DNA from: Ficedula albicollis
Lineage: Eukaryota; Chordata; Aves; Passeriformes; Muscicapidae
Assembly: GCF_000247815.1 (NCBI RefSeq)
Contig: NW_004775935.1
Location: 393,483-457,482, forward strand
DNA length: 64,000 nucleotides
Direction of reading: 5' to 3'
The translations under genes were made by a program, and so were the position numbers. Of the stretch, positions 46,018 to 59,219 are shown piece by piece; the stretch's first letter is position 1, and the number at the start of each line of letters is the position of its first letter. Below the pieces are notes generated by a model, which worked only from the letters and a program-made list of their open reading frames with translations, did not search any database and was not told the origin of the DNA.

Positions 46018-47799
46018 TTTGATTTGTGCAGTTCTGAGTACTGATACTAGAAAAGAATTTGTAGGCATGACTCAGAGTCAGCACAGAGCAGCTCTAGGCT
46101 CTGGCAGTGCACTGGAATTCTGGATTTTTAGTTTTCTCTTAGTGGATGATTTTTGGGATATGTAAGAATAAATCCTGTTATGTTTATCAGGTAAAAGCAG
46201 TCATTCTGTTTCACCCGTCATGGGATGCATGGACTTAAAAATCTGTAATGCAGAAAATAGATGTGATTTGTCAAGCTTTGGGGGGGTTCTTCAGTTTGGT
46301 CCTCTCTGTGAGCATCATTGCATGTCTGCAAGAAAATTCTATGTCCTGTGCTGTAGGCGTTTTTGTGTGCAGTTACTAGTCATCTTTCCTAGATGTTAGG
46401 TGCTTCTGCAGGCTGCATTTTACAGGTGATTTGCTACTGCTACCCTCTGTGTGGCTTCAGATGACTTTTGCTGTGTGAGAGTAGGAGCAAATGGTGAACA
46501 CAGGAAGCAGAAGTCCTCGGACACTGAAATTCAGAACTGCTTCTTCACCATGTTGTCATGCTGGTCTCAACATTAAGACTAACATAGGTGACTTTAAATA
46601 TCTTGGGTACGTATAATGGCATTTAATCTCTGGAAACAATTGCCAGTTTGAAGCTGCTGTGACTGAAGAGGAAAGAAGTAATTTGGCTAGATATCTCTTG
46701 CACCACCTTGATTACTTTTGTGAAAAATCACTGGAATTCGGATATTGCCATAAGTTCAACCTTATAAAATTGCAAAAGCTTTGCAAAGCTACACCAAGTA
46801 GTTTCCATTTCATCCCCCTTTTAAAGTGAAAATAATTAGCTGTTAGTCTGACCAGTCTTCTTAATTCTTCACAATCATAAAAATTATGGAGATGCTCAAG
46901 TGTTTGGAATTCATAGGAAAATTAGGTGGAGTAATGGATTGGGCTATAATTAGGTAAGACTTAATAAATACTTACTTCTATTGGATGTTTCTCTGATGGT
47001 CACTCAAAAGTGCTACAGAAAAGTTTTTTTGCTTAATGGAAGTAAAGAGGGTCTTTTAAATAAAGTCAATTGCTTTTTGTCAGAATATTTTAAAATAGTG
47101 GTATTTTAGGAAAAAAACCTTCAAAACCCCAAACCCATTTTGATGCCCATTATATCATACCATATTTGGTTCCCATGTTTCAAAGAGCTGTTAGCTATAT
47201 TGTTAGCTAAATTCATCTTATCCATCTTGAATGTACAGTTGTTTTATATCTTATAGTATCATTAATTTAGTGCTAAGTTTAGGAAGATTATACAGAAGCT
47301 AAAATTTTCTCTTGCTTAGCAGCACAAGACAATTTTGGGGAAAAAAATTGTGTTCTTATCTAAAACATCTTGTTTCCCTTTGTATCCCACAACTAGAGAA
47401 TATTGTTACCATCCTGTGTAGTATTGTGGCCTGCATTAACTGGTCCACTCTTCAGCTGGATTGTGTTAAACAGACTTACCAAACAAACATTTTCCATATG
47501 TACATTTTTAAGTGCTGATTTACAATTGCTCTCATGTTCTCAAGTATATTGATAACTTCACTAATTGGGTATTTTAAAAAAAAATCTGTCATTAATTAAG
47601 ACTTGATTTATAAGGGACCCCTTTTTGTACAGACCTAAATGCTTTGTTGATGAGATGAAAGTAATGTACATTCTTATCTTATATTACAATTCATCAAAAT
47701 ATGCTATTTTCATATTCAGTATTCCTGTATTGTCATGAACATTTTCCTGGATGCCAAAGAATTCCTTACTTCTGCTCCCTAGTTATGACATGAATATAT

Positions 47800-47887
47800 A
47801 ATAACCCAGACATGTCCACACAGCTCCAGGCTTTGCCACCTCATGGTTCTGCAAAAAGTTAACTCTGTCCTGGCCTAAACCAGGACA
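47800..47887 (-). mobile_element. Possible LTR edge, antisense
   Basis: Reverse complemented, the end reads TGTCCTGGTTTAGGCCAGGA then CAGAGTTAACTTTT, the opening of the same avian LTR type seen at 14965. About 90 bp may belong to it; the inner boundary is a guess and no partner LTR is seen. Confidence 0.45.
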
Positions 47888-49311
47888 GCCCAGTAAAAAA
47901 CTAAGGAAATGACGGTTTTGGATTTATGAGGTGTGTGACAGTTTTCTTCACTGTGTTTTTTATTTTTGCAGTTGTGAGTTTAGATGCCTGGAGTTAATCT
48001 CACAAAAAGCCATCATCTAGGTGTGTGGTTAAAGAGATAAGCTATAGCAAGTGTAAGATGTGGTGGGGTCACAGGAGAAATGCCATGTGATTGTAGCCAT
48101 TGTACAGATAAGAGTTCTTAATGTCCCATAGGAGAAATTTTCAAAGCTCCATGGAATAAGTGTACTTGTAATTTGGTAGAAGAAATTTTCAAGACTCAGT
48201 GGAATTATTACAGGTGCCACCAAGGAGAAAGAGAGACACATTTTCTGCATTATTAGGGCTTGGTGTGATGTGTCACAAAACACAAACAGTAACCCAGTAA
48301 AGATCCATAGGTGAATTTCAGCAGCAGCTTCTTTCTGAACTTAAACCTTGTGCTTTGGCCAAGCACAGTTACTCTGAAGGAGAGCGATAGTTCACGCTAT
48401 ACCAGATAATAATGTGTGTGACAATGTACTTCAGTGCTCCAGAGGCAAATAAAGTGATGTGGGAAAATGAATAAAATGAATATTGAATAGCCTGGTTTGC
48501 TGCATGACATGGCTAAGGTAAAGGACAGCACTTTCTTTGTCTCTTAAGACTGTATTTGTGGGAAGGTATTAATATCATTAGATTCTAGGACCTCAGCTGC
48601 TCTGATCTAGATGTCTGTATTCAAGGAAGATCACCTTAACTGGAGAAGGAAAGGAGAAAGGAGGAGTATTAGAAGCATAAAGAGAGTGCAGAGCTTGTTT
48701 ATGAAATGATTAAAGAAGGCCACACCCTTTTAGGGCAGGAAACAAAGGATAGGAAGGTAGAGTTATACAAGCATCAGAGTGTAAAATAGAAAGAAAGAGA
48801 AAGTTTAATGGACGTGGTTCTTAAGGTGGTTAGAGCTGCACTGTCTAAGACAGTCCCTAATGTAGGCAGTGGGGGAAAATCTTTCACCAGGTTGGTAAAT
48901 AATTTTAAGAGAATTCTCTATAATTTTATGGACGAGTTTATATATTGGCAAAGATAGGGACTAGGCACCATCTTCTGACTGTTCTTTCAAACAACATGTA
49001 ATTGAAGCTGAAACAAAAAAGCATACCTTATTTTTAGGGGAGTACTTATTGTTTCTGATGTACATAGCACACAATGGATATTACTTTGCTGAATTTCTTG
49101 GAAATGCTAACTGCCTTTGTTGTAGCATTTTATGTGTTGTAGAATTTTATATTCAACCACACAGTCTCTGTGTTTGCACAGAGAGGTCTACATCAATGGT
49201 TCCAAATGAAGCTGCCAAAATCATGCATTAATTCTGGCTTTTTGTGAATTTTTCTTGATTGATTTTTTGAACAGCTTAACTATATGAAATAATAGTATAT
49301 TATTATATACT

Positions 49312-49312
<1 letters not shown>

Positions 49313-49351
<39 letters not shown>
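49313..49351. repeat. (CA)n-(TA)n microsatellite
   Basis: About 15 CA units are followed by five TA units. Confidence 0.93.
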
Positions 49352-50463
49352 GAAATCTTATGCAGATTTACTCCTGCTGGCATTTAGTCTAGCAGAGATG
49401 CTTGCCTCCATTTTATTAAGATCTAGTTTTTTTTGTGCAAAGGTTCCACAGTTGCTCTGAAAGCTAATTTGCATTCCTTTTGTTTTGTAGTGAGGGAACC
49501 CAAGTAGGCAAAAATACCAGCTTTAATTCACCCAAAATCTCTTTAAAATGTTCAGTATGCTACTAAAATGTAGCATAGAAGTATCAAAATGTTTGACTGA
49601 GTTTGAGAATTAAAAAAAATTAATTGTTTCAATATTTCAGATGCTTAAAATTAAATGTTTCAAGATTTCTGTTTAAAACATTCAGAATTTCTGACTGTGT
49701 AAATAATGTAGAAAATTGAGCTAATTGTCTTATGTCAGAAAAAGATTTTGAAATGTGGGAAAACAGCTGTGTTTTCATAGGTTATTTTTCAAGTAAGTAA
49801 TGATATATATTTCTTCCTTTCCCCAAATCCATTTTTATAATAATCCTTTCCTCCTACATAAATAAACATGTGTGTGTATTTTGAGCATAGTTAAACTTTT
49901 AAAAATATTCTATGGTTTTCCATATTCTACTCCAGCCAAAAAACCCCTCAAACTTTGGAAGACACTCGTAACAGAAGGCAGCATTGCATCTTCTTTTGTC
50001 TCTGAGTCTATGGGAGAGAAACAGTGACAATAAAATCAAACTGAACTAGCAGTTATAAATCCTAGGTTCTCCAACATGTTGTATCACATGCAGTGATATC
50101 CAACATGCAGTGTCACGTTTGGATGTTCCTTTGGGGAAACTTTGCCCTAGTGTAGATTCAAAAAAGTCAGTGGTGCACTAATAGTATTCAATAAATTGCA
50201 GTTTATTCGGTATTCAGTAAAATGCCATTTTATGTCTAATGATACTGAGAACAAAGGAGTTCCTGGTGTTCATATGATAACTGTTGACTTTTTCACGTGG
50301 ATTTCTGAGAAAATATGTGGGATCACGTTGCCTTTCTTCCTGACTCTAAACTGTAGTAAAATTTGAAGCTACTTTTGGTCAAACTTGATCAGGGCAGTGA
50401 TCATCCCTCTGCACCAGAGGAAATGGCCTTGGGCTGAGACAGTGGAAATTCCGATCAGTTTTT

Positions 50464-50667
50464 AGGAATTATTTTTTCACCGTTAGGGTGGTCAGGAAAT
50501 ATGTTTCCCTGCAGGTGGTGGAATCATCACTCCTGGAGGTGCTCAAGATTGGTTGCTGGGTGGTGTGGTTTAGTGATTTAGGGGTTATAGTGCTAGTGGT
50601 GGGTGCATGATGGGACTGGATGATGTTAAAGGTTTCTTCCAGCCTTGATGGTTTTATGATTCTATAC
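50464..50667 (+). mobile_element. CR1 3' end fragment, sense
   Basis: ATTTTTTCACCGTTAGGGTG, GGTGGTGGAATCATCACTCC, GACTGGATGATGTTAAAGGT and the terminal TTTTATGATTCTATA match a CR1 3' UTR with moderate decay. Confidence 0.85.
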
Positions 50668-53550
50668 AACTCTCAAGTGTTAAGTTCCTGTATGGTTTCA
50701 TGCAGATAAACTGACACATTGGTGTTATTTTTTTTACTGAGGAAAACACTGAAAGCCAAACCCAACTGAAGGCCAAACCCAACCCAGGAAATCTGAGAGT
50801 GCAAAGAGAGGTATGCTGTAAGAGCCCAGAAACCTTCATTTGGAGCTTGTACTTTTTAACAGTTTCCAATAGGAGCCATGCCTGGATGCGCTGTTACTGA
50901 TTCTGCTACTCAAGGAACTATTCCTGCTGCCTTATAATATGCTAGATACTATATTGAGGCTAATTGTCACACTCTGACACTTGTGGGAATGTAGAATGGC
51001 TAATTCTGTGCCAGATACCCTGGGTTTATTTAGCAGCTTCTTTGTGTTTTTGGGTCTGATACAAGATGAGATGAGAATAGAATGATATAGGGGAGTTGCT
51101 GTTCAACATCTTCTTGAGAACGGATTTCTTGTTGAAAGAGGCTGTTCTTGAACACAAGAGAAAATTCAACAGAAGGAAGATATTAGTGTGGTAAAATAAT
51201 TATTAAGTCCCTTCAGTGGGGCACCTGAGCAATGGTTTAAACTTGGAAATACTTATTTCCTCACAACCAAAGTAATTCAGCATTGTACCAGTATTTACTA
51301 GGGAAGGAAATTGCAGTCTCTGGTCCATTGGTAATTAATTTATTTATCATGAAGTAGTGGTTCTGTTTTTAATGGGAGCTATAGACAAAATGTACAGCAG
51401 TTCCTTTGGAGAAACTTTTGGAAATGGTCAGCAAATCTTGAGTGCAGCTGATCTCTGCTTTAGCATTAGCAGCTATTTAATACCTGTTTCTAAAAGCATG
51501 TGCCTAGTCCCACATGAGAGTGGGGAAGGCTGGCAGAAAGACACATCAGATAAATTGCAACCTCAGTTTAATGATGTTATGTTTTTGTGTAAGGAGCTGT
51601 AGTGCTCCATACAGTTAGGATCTGTCTGGGAGATCTCCAGTCTCTGTGAAGGGGTAGAACAGGTATTATGGGCAGAACTCTACAGTGACTGAGCCATAGG
51701 TTAATAAAAATCTTAACCCTTATCCATGCATACGAACCTCTGCTCCAGGACAGAGTTGTCACAAAAGTTACTTCATTTGCATGAACTCTTGCTGCAACAC
51801 TGGTTGCTGTCTGCAGTTCAGGTCATGCTGGTTCAAAAAAAATAATAGAACTGGAAAAGGAACAAAGAAGGCTGTAAGGATTATATCTAATAGGAGTGGA
51901 CTTCATTCAGAGATGGATTAGACAAGAATAATATGTCTAGTAAAAGGAGTGAGTGAGAGAGATTGAGTAAGAGAGAGCCAGAGAGTAAGCAAAAGGGAAG
52001 GAGAGAGAAAGATATGATGTAAAATAGCTTGGAGAAGGTGAAGCTTGGTGAAGACAAAAGTTGCCCTGTAATTCTTAGAACTGAAACATTCTGAAGTAAA
52101 CTAAGTATAAAGTCACTGGTATTGAGAAATAGCTTTTAGAAAACCATAGGCAGTAATAAATTCATTGTAGCTGTCATGAATTTGAAATAAGTGTTTAAAA
52201 TTGGAGCTTGGACAAACTGGTAAAAGCCTACAAAGATTTACAAAGAAATTTAATGGAGGCTGGGTGGAAAAAGCCCACTGAGCACAATGGGAACTACTGC
52301 TCTTGTTCTTTTTCTAAGTGCTTGCTTCAGACTGTTTTCAGAGACTAAGTGTTGAGTTAACTGGCAGCTTGTTTTTACTAGTAGAGCTGCATTTATGTAC
52401 TAAACAAAAATATGACAGAAATTAATTGTTGTGTGAGGAGAATAAATACATATATACACTTAATTCAGCAGAAGTATTATGAACTAAGTATCTTGTGTGA
52501 AGATTAGGAAACTTGTAAATGAAATAATTTTGCAAGACATATTGATAAAAACAAAGATTTTTTTCCCATCAGTTGTGAACCTGTTGTCTGGGATAATGTA
52601 GTGGCTCATGCATACATCAATATATGCAGATTTTATGGCCAGATGTTCAACTGATATAGAGACTATGGGTTAGTTCAGCTACTCCAACACACAGCAGTGA
52701 TAATTCAGAAATTTGTTTAATAAATTAAGAATCATACAAAGATGGTTCTGTTCCAGTATATCTAACTACCTTTTCTGGACCAGATAAATGTTTGTGATAG
52801 TGATGTATCTTGTTTCTTCCTCATTAACATAAAATAAACTAAATAGCATCAGTGCCCTGATTTTGGAAAAAATACAGAGGAGCAGCTCCTTTGCTACAGC
52901 AGAATAATGTCAATATTCTTGGTATAAAAGTTCTTAAAACCATGAAAAACAGCTATTGGCCTCAGGGCATGAAGAAGGAAACACACATTATGTCCTGGGC
53001 CCTTTGGCATCTCTTGTGACTCTATGGAGCGGACATCTAATTATTTCCCCTGTCTGAACTTCCATGAGCTTTGGGGGATATTAGGATATTATTACCTTTT
53101 ATTTTTTCATTTTTTTTTGTCATATGGTAACCTCATGCAAGTCACTTTTTTGAAGCTAAAGCAAATCTACCATGGTTTTGCTCTTAATTCAAGGAAAATA
53201 TTAGATATTCATTTTCAAGAGTAATATAGGGTGGAGTTTTAAATAAAATTAATTATTTTTTTACTTTTCTAGCAGTGTTTCATATCTCCATTCTCCTGCT
53301 CTCTTCTGTCGATTAAACAAAATTTTCCAATCCAGCCCTTGCCTGGAATGTTTTTGTAAAACCTGCAGGTTCTTCTGATTCTGTTTTACTATATGCACAC
53401 ACAAGCACATGGCTAAGTATTGTTTGCCAAGTGAAATTTAAATATTCATGGTGTTTGTGCCCTTTCAGTTGCCCCTTTCTAGCTGCTCCTCTTGCAAACA
53501 CTGGGACTTAATCAAAAGCCTCATGGCTTGGAAGAGGTGAGAGACTGTGC
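50668..53550. other. FRMD3 intron, mostly unique
   Basis: Contains a 17 bp two-copy repeat and a GA-rich patch (51940-52017). No coding evidence. Confidence 0.5.
50749..50782 (+). repeat. Two-copy 17 bp tandem repeat
   Basis: CTGAAAGCCAAACCCAA is followed at once by CTGAAGGCCAAACCCAA, with one difference. Confidence 0.85.
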
Positions 53551-53728
53551 TTTGCAGGTGGTGAGGTGCTAGAGCAGGTTGCCCAGAGGCTGCTCCATCC
53601 CTGTGTCTTCAAGGCCAGGTAGGATGAAACTCTGAGCAGTCTGGTCTTGTGACATGCATCTCTGTCAATGGCATGGGAGGTGGAACAGAACAGTCTTTGA
53701 CATCCCTTTCAACCTAGGCCATCCTTTC
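53551..53728 (+). mobile_element. CR1 3' end fragment, sense, old
   Basis: GAGGTGCTAGAGCAGGTTGC, CAAGGCCAGGTAGGATGAAA and CATCCCTTTCAACCTAGGCC follow the order of a CR1 3' UTR with many changes. The terminal octamer repeats are lost. Confidence 0.75.
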
Positions 53729-56700
53729 CTCACAGCTTCTTACTTTAAAACTCTTAATCCTGTGCCGAGTCAAGAGTCAGTTCTCTCAGACCTTCTCAAG
53801 TGAAGGGCTTCATTGGAAACAGGTTGAAACATGCCCAAGTGTTTTTACTGGAAGCATATCAGTGTTTGTGCAGTTAAACAGTTTCTAGAATGGTGCGTTT
53901 ACCCTTGCAGGGTGTCCTTGTTCACCCTGAGCTTTTGCTGTGAAAGCTGATAGCACATCAGCTGCTCAGCATTTGCGGGTAAGCAAGAACACACCTGGCC
54001 TCGCTAATGACTACTCAGCGCCACTTAAGGGCTGATCAGAAGTGAAGGCTCTATTTACAAAGTAAAGATTGCACTACTCCGAAACACAGCATACAATTGC
54101 AATGAAATCTTAGTCAGAAGGCAATGCTCAGCATATTTTAGGATCCCAGCACCAAAAGTGATATCCATGATAGTTTGCTTATGCACCACTGGCACTTGAA
54201 GCACCAAGACTCGTTAGGTCATGAATGACCTTCAAGATTTCTACGTATCTTTCTCTCTCCCTTCTGTTTTCTGTGAGGGCATCTGTCTGATCACTGAGAT
54301 ACCCAGCAGCTACCAAAACCTCTTTTGGCAAAGAGCTTAGAAATTGGTAGTGCCAAACATGCATCTCCTCTCAGTATGCTTGACAATGTGTTAGCGGGGT
54401 TAGGATCAAAGGATTCTCTTCCCCTTTGGGCAGCAACCCTGTTGCTAACATGCTTTCAATGAAACAAGTTCAGCCCCTGCAGGAATGATTTCTGGTGGTC
54501 ATTAAGTACTACCAGACATAAAGCCAAGCTGATTTGAGGGTGCAGGCCATCCTTCAATTAAAGCATTCTTTGTGGACTACAGTGTCAAATACATGAGACA
54601 GAAATTAAACTGCTTAAAATGGCTGGAGTTTTTGTCTCTCCTTGATTTGCACACTTTAATGTTAGTAAAGAAATAAAAGATTATTCTCTCTAGTTACAGT
54701 TTTATATCTGACTAGTTTTGTTTAAGTTTTTAATTAGTCTTATTAAATACAATAAAGAGTACAATAACTACTTAAAATGTAGAGTTGAAAACATCTGTGG
54801 ACTGTTCTTGCAAGGCAGTGTGGCATATGTATTAACCACATTTTTTTGCTACTGGACATTTAAAATGTTTCTAAAATTTATCTTGACTAGCTAACTCAAA
54901 ATGTTTTATATATTTTCCTTTCACCGAGGATTTTTTTTTCTTTTTCAGAGAAATTGTTAAAAAAAATTGCTACATGGAAAAAGCATTTTGGAAAACCAAA
55001 TACTTTTCAATTTAAAGTTTCTACAGAAACAGTTTGATTAATTTACAGGAACCTTAATCTCCTCCTAACTATAGCAGCTAATTAATCTTGGAATAAATAT
55101 AGCTTCGATACTGTATAGTAGAGATGAGGCATAGGTATTAATTATTAATAGTCAATGCTGTAGGGCTGAAAGATAAGTACTCAGGGGAAAATCTTTCCAA
55201 AAACTCAAGCTGAAATATGCAAACAAATATAAGGGCGGCTATTTCCAGAAGTATTAGCAATGACTAGGTGTTTATCTTCCCCTGACAGTCAGTGAGCATT
55301 AAGCACCTAATTGCTGTGTCTCTAAAAGTCTCCACATATTATAAAGGAGCTCCTCAGTTTTCTGGAAGATTCAGCTGAATTTTGTACACGTTTGCAATCT
55401 TCCACCAACAGAAGGTCACAACAGAAATCTGAGCTTGTAGAAACTGCCTGCCAGTTGCATGACCTCCATGCAAAAGCCTAGATTCCTTAATTGCTTGGTA
55501 TCTTTTCAATCTGTTTTTAACTCATGAAGGTCAGGTCTTTGTGAAACATGTTTGATTTTGGTCATGTTAGGTAAATCTGAATTCCTGGGGGTTTGAGGAA
55601 TTTCATCCATGTTTCCCCTCCTTCATTACTCATGTGGTTGGTTTCATATTTGCAAATTCGCTTTTTTTTTACCTCTGACTACTTTTTTACAATAGGTAAT
55701 CAACTTTTTCAAACAGTTCTAAATGCTGATCTGGTCTGGTGCTGATATTTCAGCTTAGTATTTCAAAAAGAAATATCAAGAAAATTGTGTTGCATTTCTG
55801 CTAGATGAAAATAGTGAATAGTTTTAACTTTCAGTTTCCTGGTAACAGTCTGCCATGGCTTACTGCCCAAGTTCCCCTTTGTTTTCTGGATCTTGGTGGA
55901 TGTGGGGTGGGTCTGTGAAGAGGTTAAGAAAAGTGCACTTGTTTATCTGTGTGTCTTTACTGCTTTCCTATCTCTGAATTCATTCTGGATTATGTATCTT
56001 TAAACCACTGCAGACTGTATCAGATTTCTTAAATCAGATTGTCTTTACCTTTTTATGAGCAGCTCTCAGCTCCCATTATTCACAGTGAAACATATAAATA
56101 ATTTATATGTATGATCTAAAAAAAGAATGAAATGAGCTAGATATTTCTGGTAAGTCAGTGAAACCATCATTGCTGATTCAATTCTGTTTCTTTCATCTTT
56201 GTCCCTGAAAAGAGAGATACTGGGGAAACAGAATAGGTAAAGAAATGTTGGAGGGTTGTTGTTTTACTGGGGCTGTTGTTTGAAGTTTGAGGTTATTGGG
56301 TTTTTGTTTTGTTTGCACCAGGTTTCTATATCAGTCTGTCAGTGATAAGTGAACTTCAAATAGAAATGTGCTGCAGAGCTTATCTCCAGTACTGCTGTAA
56401 ACTATATGTGTGTGAGTTTCTGAGCAACCATAGCACATAAACAAATATTTGAAAATTTTCTTTCCAAGGCATTTGTTTTGTCAAAAGTTCACTTTCAAAG
56501 AACTAATTTACAGTTGTCCTGACTTAATCTGAATTCTCAAGATGTAATAATTTTATGTCAGTTATTAACAACTCCTACAAAATATCTACCCCTGGCCTTT
56601 TGGTGTAGTAGAATTACTAAAGGTTATGAGGAGAAAGGATAACTCATGTAGGATATTTTAAATATCATGCATGGTTTAATAAATGCCACGATTTCTTTTT

Positions 56701-57661
56701 GCAGTTGACCAAAGGGTTTTAGAGCTAGAATGAAAGGGTTAAAAATGAAATGCCTTAGTGTGAGGCCTTCCAGTGTTGAGCATGCTTATTAAAAGTGAAT
56801 GCTGTGCTTTTTGACCAGCTGCTTCCACAGCACAAATCTCATTTTACTGTGAAGATTTTTGCTTACATGAAAAATACTAATATGAAAGCTGCTGGCTGTG
56901 GTCAGAAGTGGCACTTGAATATCAGCATGTTCTTTTGTCTGACAAAACACCTCCTGAGCAGGATGCTAGCAGGGGATGTGCTAAGGTTCTTAACTAAATT
57001 GTGAGCCTAACTTTTGGTTACAGAAGCACCTGAGTTTATTTTCTAACTGAATAAAAAAAAAAAAAAAGCTTTTTCTGCCAAAAATATCTTTTCCTGTAAA
57101 GTTATGCACCTACTGATGAGCATCCATACCGCTCTGCTGTACATTAGCTGTCCATATTCTGAACATTTCCTGGAAAAGTGCAATTTTTTCCTGTGAGATT
57201 TTTAGTTATTGCTAGAAAAGAACAGTAACTTGTGCCCTATGTGTTTTGACTGAGGATATATTACTTGGACATTCTTCAGTTTTAAGAAATATAGAAGACA
57301 ACACTAATGAAGAGACAGTGTTAAGGTTTCTGAATAGTCTGTCCTACTGTCCGATATGATCATTCTTCTGGAAAAAAAATAGCTGAAAGTATGAGACTAA
57401 AATGTCCACTGCAAGCTGAGGACTACAGCCTGTCCCCTTTAAACGGGTCTCTTAAATATTTGTTTTATTTCTATCTCAACTACATCTGTCTTACAGACAC
57501 TGGTGATATCAAATATACTTATACAGTACAATTTCATTATACAGGTGCATTTCTCATTCATGTATGTCTCAGCGAAACAAAATTCCTACTTATCATTTTT
57601 GGTGCCATATACATTTACAGGCTATTTTTTTGTCTGCTGTGATCCATATTAACCTCTGCTC
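53729..57661. other. FRMD3 intron, mostly unique
   Basis: 53930-54560 and 55190-55500 are balanced in composition and free of simple runs, unlike the surrounding AT-rich DNA. They may be conserved intronic blocks, but there is no direct evidence. No element text seen. Confidence 0.4.
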
Positions 57662-57679
57662 TCTGCTTTGTCTTTCCAG
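57662..57679 (+). other. FRMD3: Splice acceptor of 43 bp FRMD3 exon
   Basis: The tract TCTGCTTTGTCTTTCCAG is strongly pyrimidine-rich and ends at the AG immediately before CAC TGG (H-W). It gives the in-frame join to the exon at 44898-45002. Confidence 0.86.
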
Positions 57680-57722
57680 CACTGGCTTGAGCCCAACAAG
57701 TCCATCTTCAAGCAAATGAAAT
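57680..57722 (+). CDS. FRMD3: FRMD3 internal exon, 43 bp FERM exon
   Basis: This is the next FRMD3 coding exon. After the acceptor CTTTCCAG (57672-57679) it reads HWLEPNKSIFKQMK plus one extra base, followed by donor GTAAGT at 57723. The peptide joins PEKQR of the previous exon to give the FERM F1 motif [15 protein letters not shown], the expected order in FRMD3. A 43 bp exon ending in phase 1 at this point is usual for protein 4.1-type FERM genes. The last exonic base is T, so the split codon begins with T. As I remember it, the mammalian residue here is Thr, which needs A first, so this bird should have another residue, for example Ser. The exon is too short to be found by length; it is supported by splice sites, phase and family match. 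The rest of the FERM domain must lie beyond 64000. Confidence 0.92.
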
Positions 57723-57728
57723 GTAAGT
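57723..57728 (+). other. FRMD3: Splice donor GTAAGT
   Basis: A consensus GTAAGT follows ATG AAA T. No other GT lies nearby, so the exon must end in phase 1 with a T as first base of the split codon. Confidence 0.86.
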
Positions 57729-58420
57729 CTTGAAGGCTCATGTTTCTAAACTGATTTTTAAATAACTGGAGGTCTTCTTGTGTTTCTATGCAGTAATTTA
57801 GAATAAGCTTCATTTGTTTCTCAGTGTAAACAGGTCTTTCTTGTTAGCACATGAAGCAGTTCTAAAAACTGCATGCTACCCTGATCTTACCATCTCATTT
57901 TGATGTGCTCTGCACATCAAAAGCTTTTCCTTACTGCTCATGGCTACAGCCAGAGGCCAGCAGACATGGGGTGGCAGGTCTGGTCAGAAGACCTGTGTGT
58001 TCCAGCTCTCATTTTCAGTCAGATGCAATCAGCCACTGGGAGATGGCAATAAAAATGTAGTGTTGCAATTGCTTCTGGGTCTTCCCTGGTTTTCCTTTCT
58101 GCTGCCCCTTGCTTCCTGAAAATGCAGAGCATTGGCTTGAGATCATTTTCACTGTCCAGCAAACAAGTATTAGCCCAAGTATTGTGGGCTAAATGCTGAT
58201 CTTTCTGCCACAGGTAAGGGGAACTTAAGATCAGTATTTTAAAAAGTGTCTTTAAAACATGATTGTATTACTTAATTATCTTTTTGAAATGTCACTGTCT
58301 TGCCTATGGTTGCCATTAAATAGTCCAACTGTGAAGACCTCTTCAGGAAAGAGAACTGCTTTGGTACTCAGCTTATATCCAGCAGCAGAAGACAGTTTAT
58401 TTGGCAGTTCTGGAGAATTG

Positions 58421-58514
58421 ACCTGGTGCATCAGACGTTGTGTCTTAGCCACTACCTGTCCATCCATCCATAGACACCTGGTGCATCAGACGTTGTGTCT
58501 TAGCCATTACCTGT

Positions 58515-58530
<16 letters not shown>
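58421..58530 (+). repeat. Tandem duplication, 55 bp unit, seeding a microsatellite
   Basis: ACCTGGTGCATCAGACGTTG begins copies at 58421 and 58476. Both end in a short ATCC run. The ATCC run of the second copy is the left edge of the long tetranucleotide array. Confidence 0.92.
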
Positions 58531-58859
<329 letters not shown>

Positions 58860-59135
58860 TATGAAATAAAGGAGAATTTTATCCTCATATTGCTTGTATA
58901 CGGTTTTCTGTTTTAAGCATTAGTGCAAGGAGCCTTTTGTGTGGGAGATAATGTATTTGCTTTAAAATTTGATGAGGCTTAAGAGATTGTCTAACACATA
59001 AAGCCAGTTAATATAAGGAATTCTTCCACTGATGCAGTCATACTGCAATATATGTATATACATGTATATACATGCCAACATACAAATATCTGGCAAATTC
59101 AGTGTGAACTTCTATATCCAGTGATTAGCTAGCTG

Positions 59136-59219
59136 GAGTACTATCCAGTAATAATTAAGTTCAAAAATGTCAAATTAGAGTACTATCCAGTAATAATTAA
59201 GTTCAAAAATATCAAATTA
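59136..59219 (+). repeat. Tandem duplication, 42 bp unit
   Basis: GAGTACTATCCAGTAATAAT begins copies at 59136 and 59178. The copies differ at about one base (AAATG against AAATA). Confidence 0.92.

Larger units (their letters stand above)
46018..50463. other. FRMD3 intron, mostly unique
   Basis: Contains the possible LTR edge and the CA repeat. A weak diverged duplication (GAGAAATTTTCAAAGCTC at 48131 against AAGAAATTTTCAAGACTC at 48180) is also present. Otherwise nothing. Confidence 0.5.
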
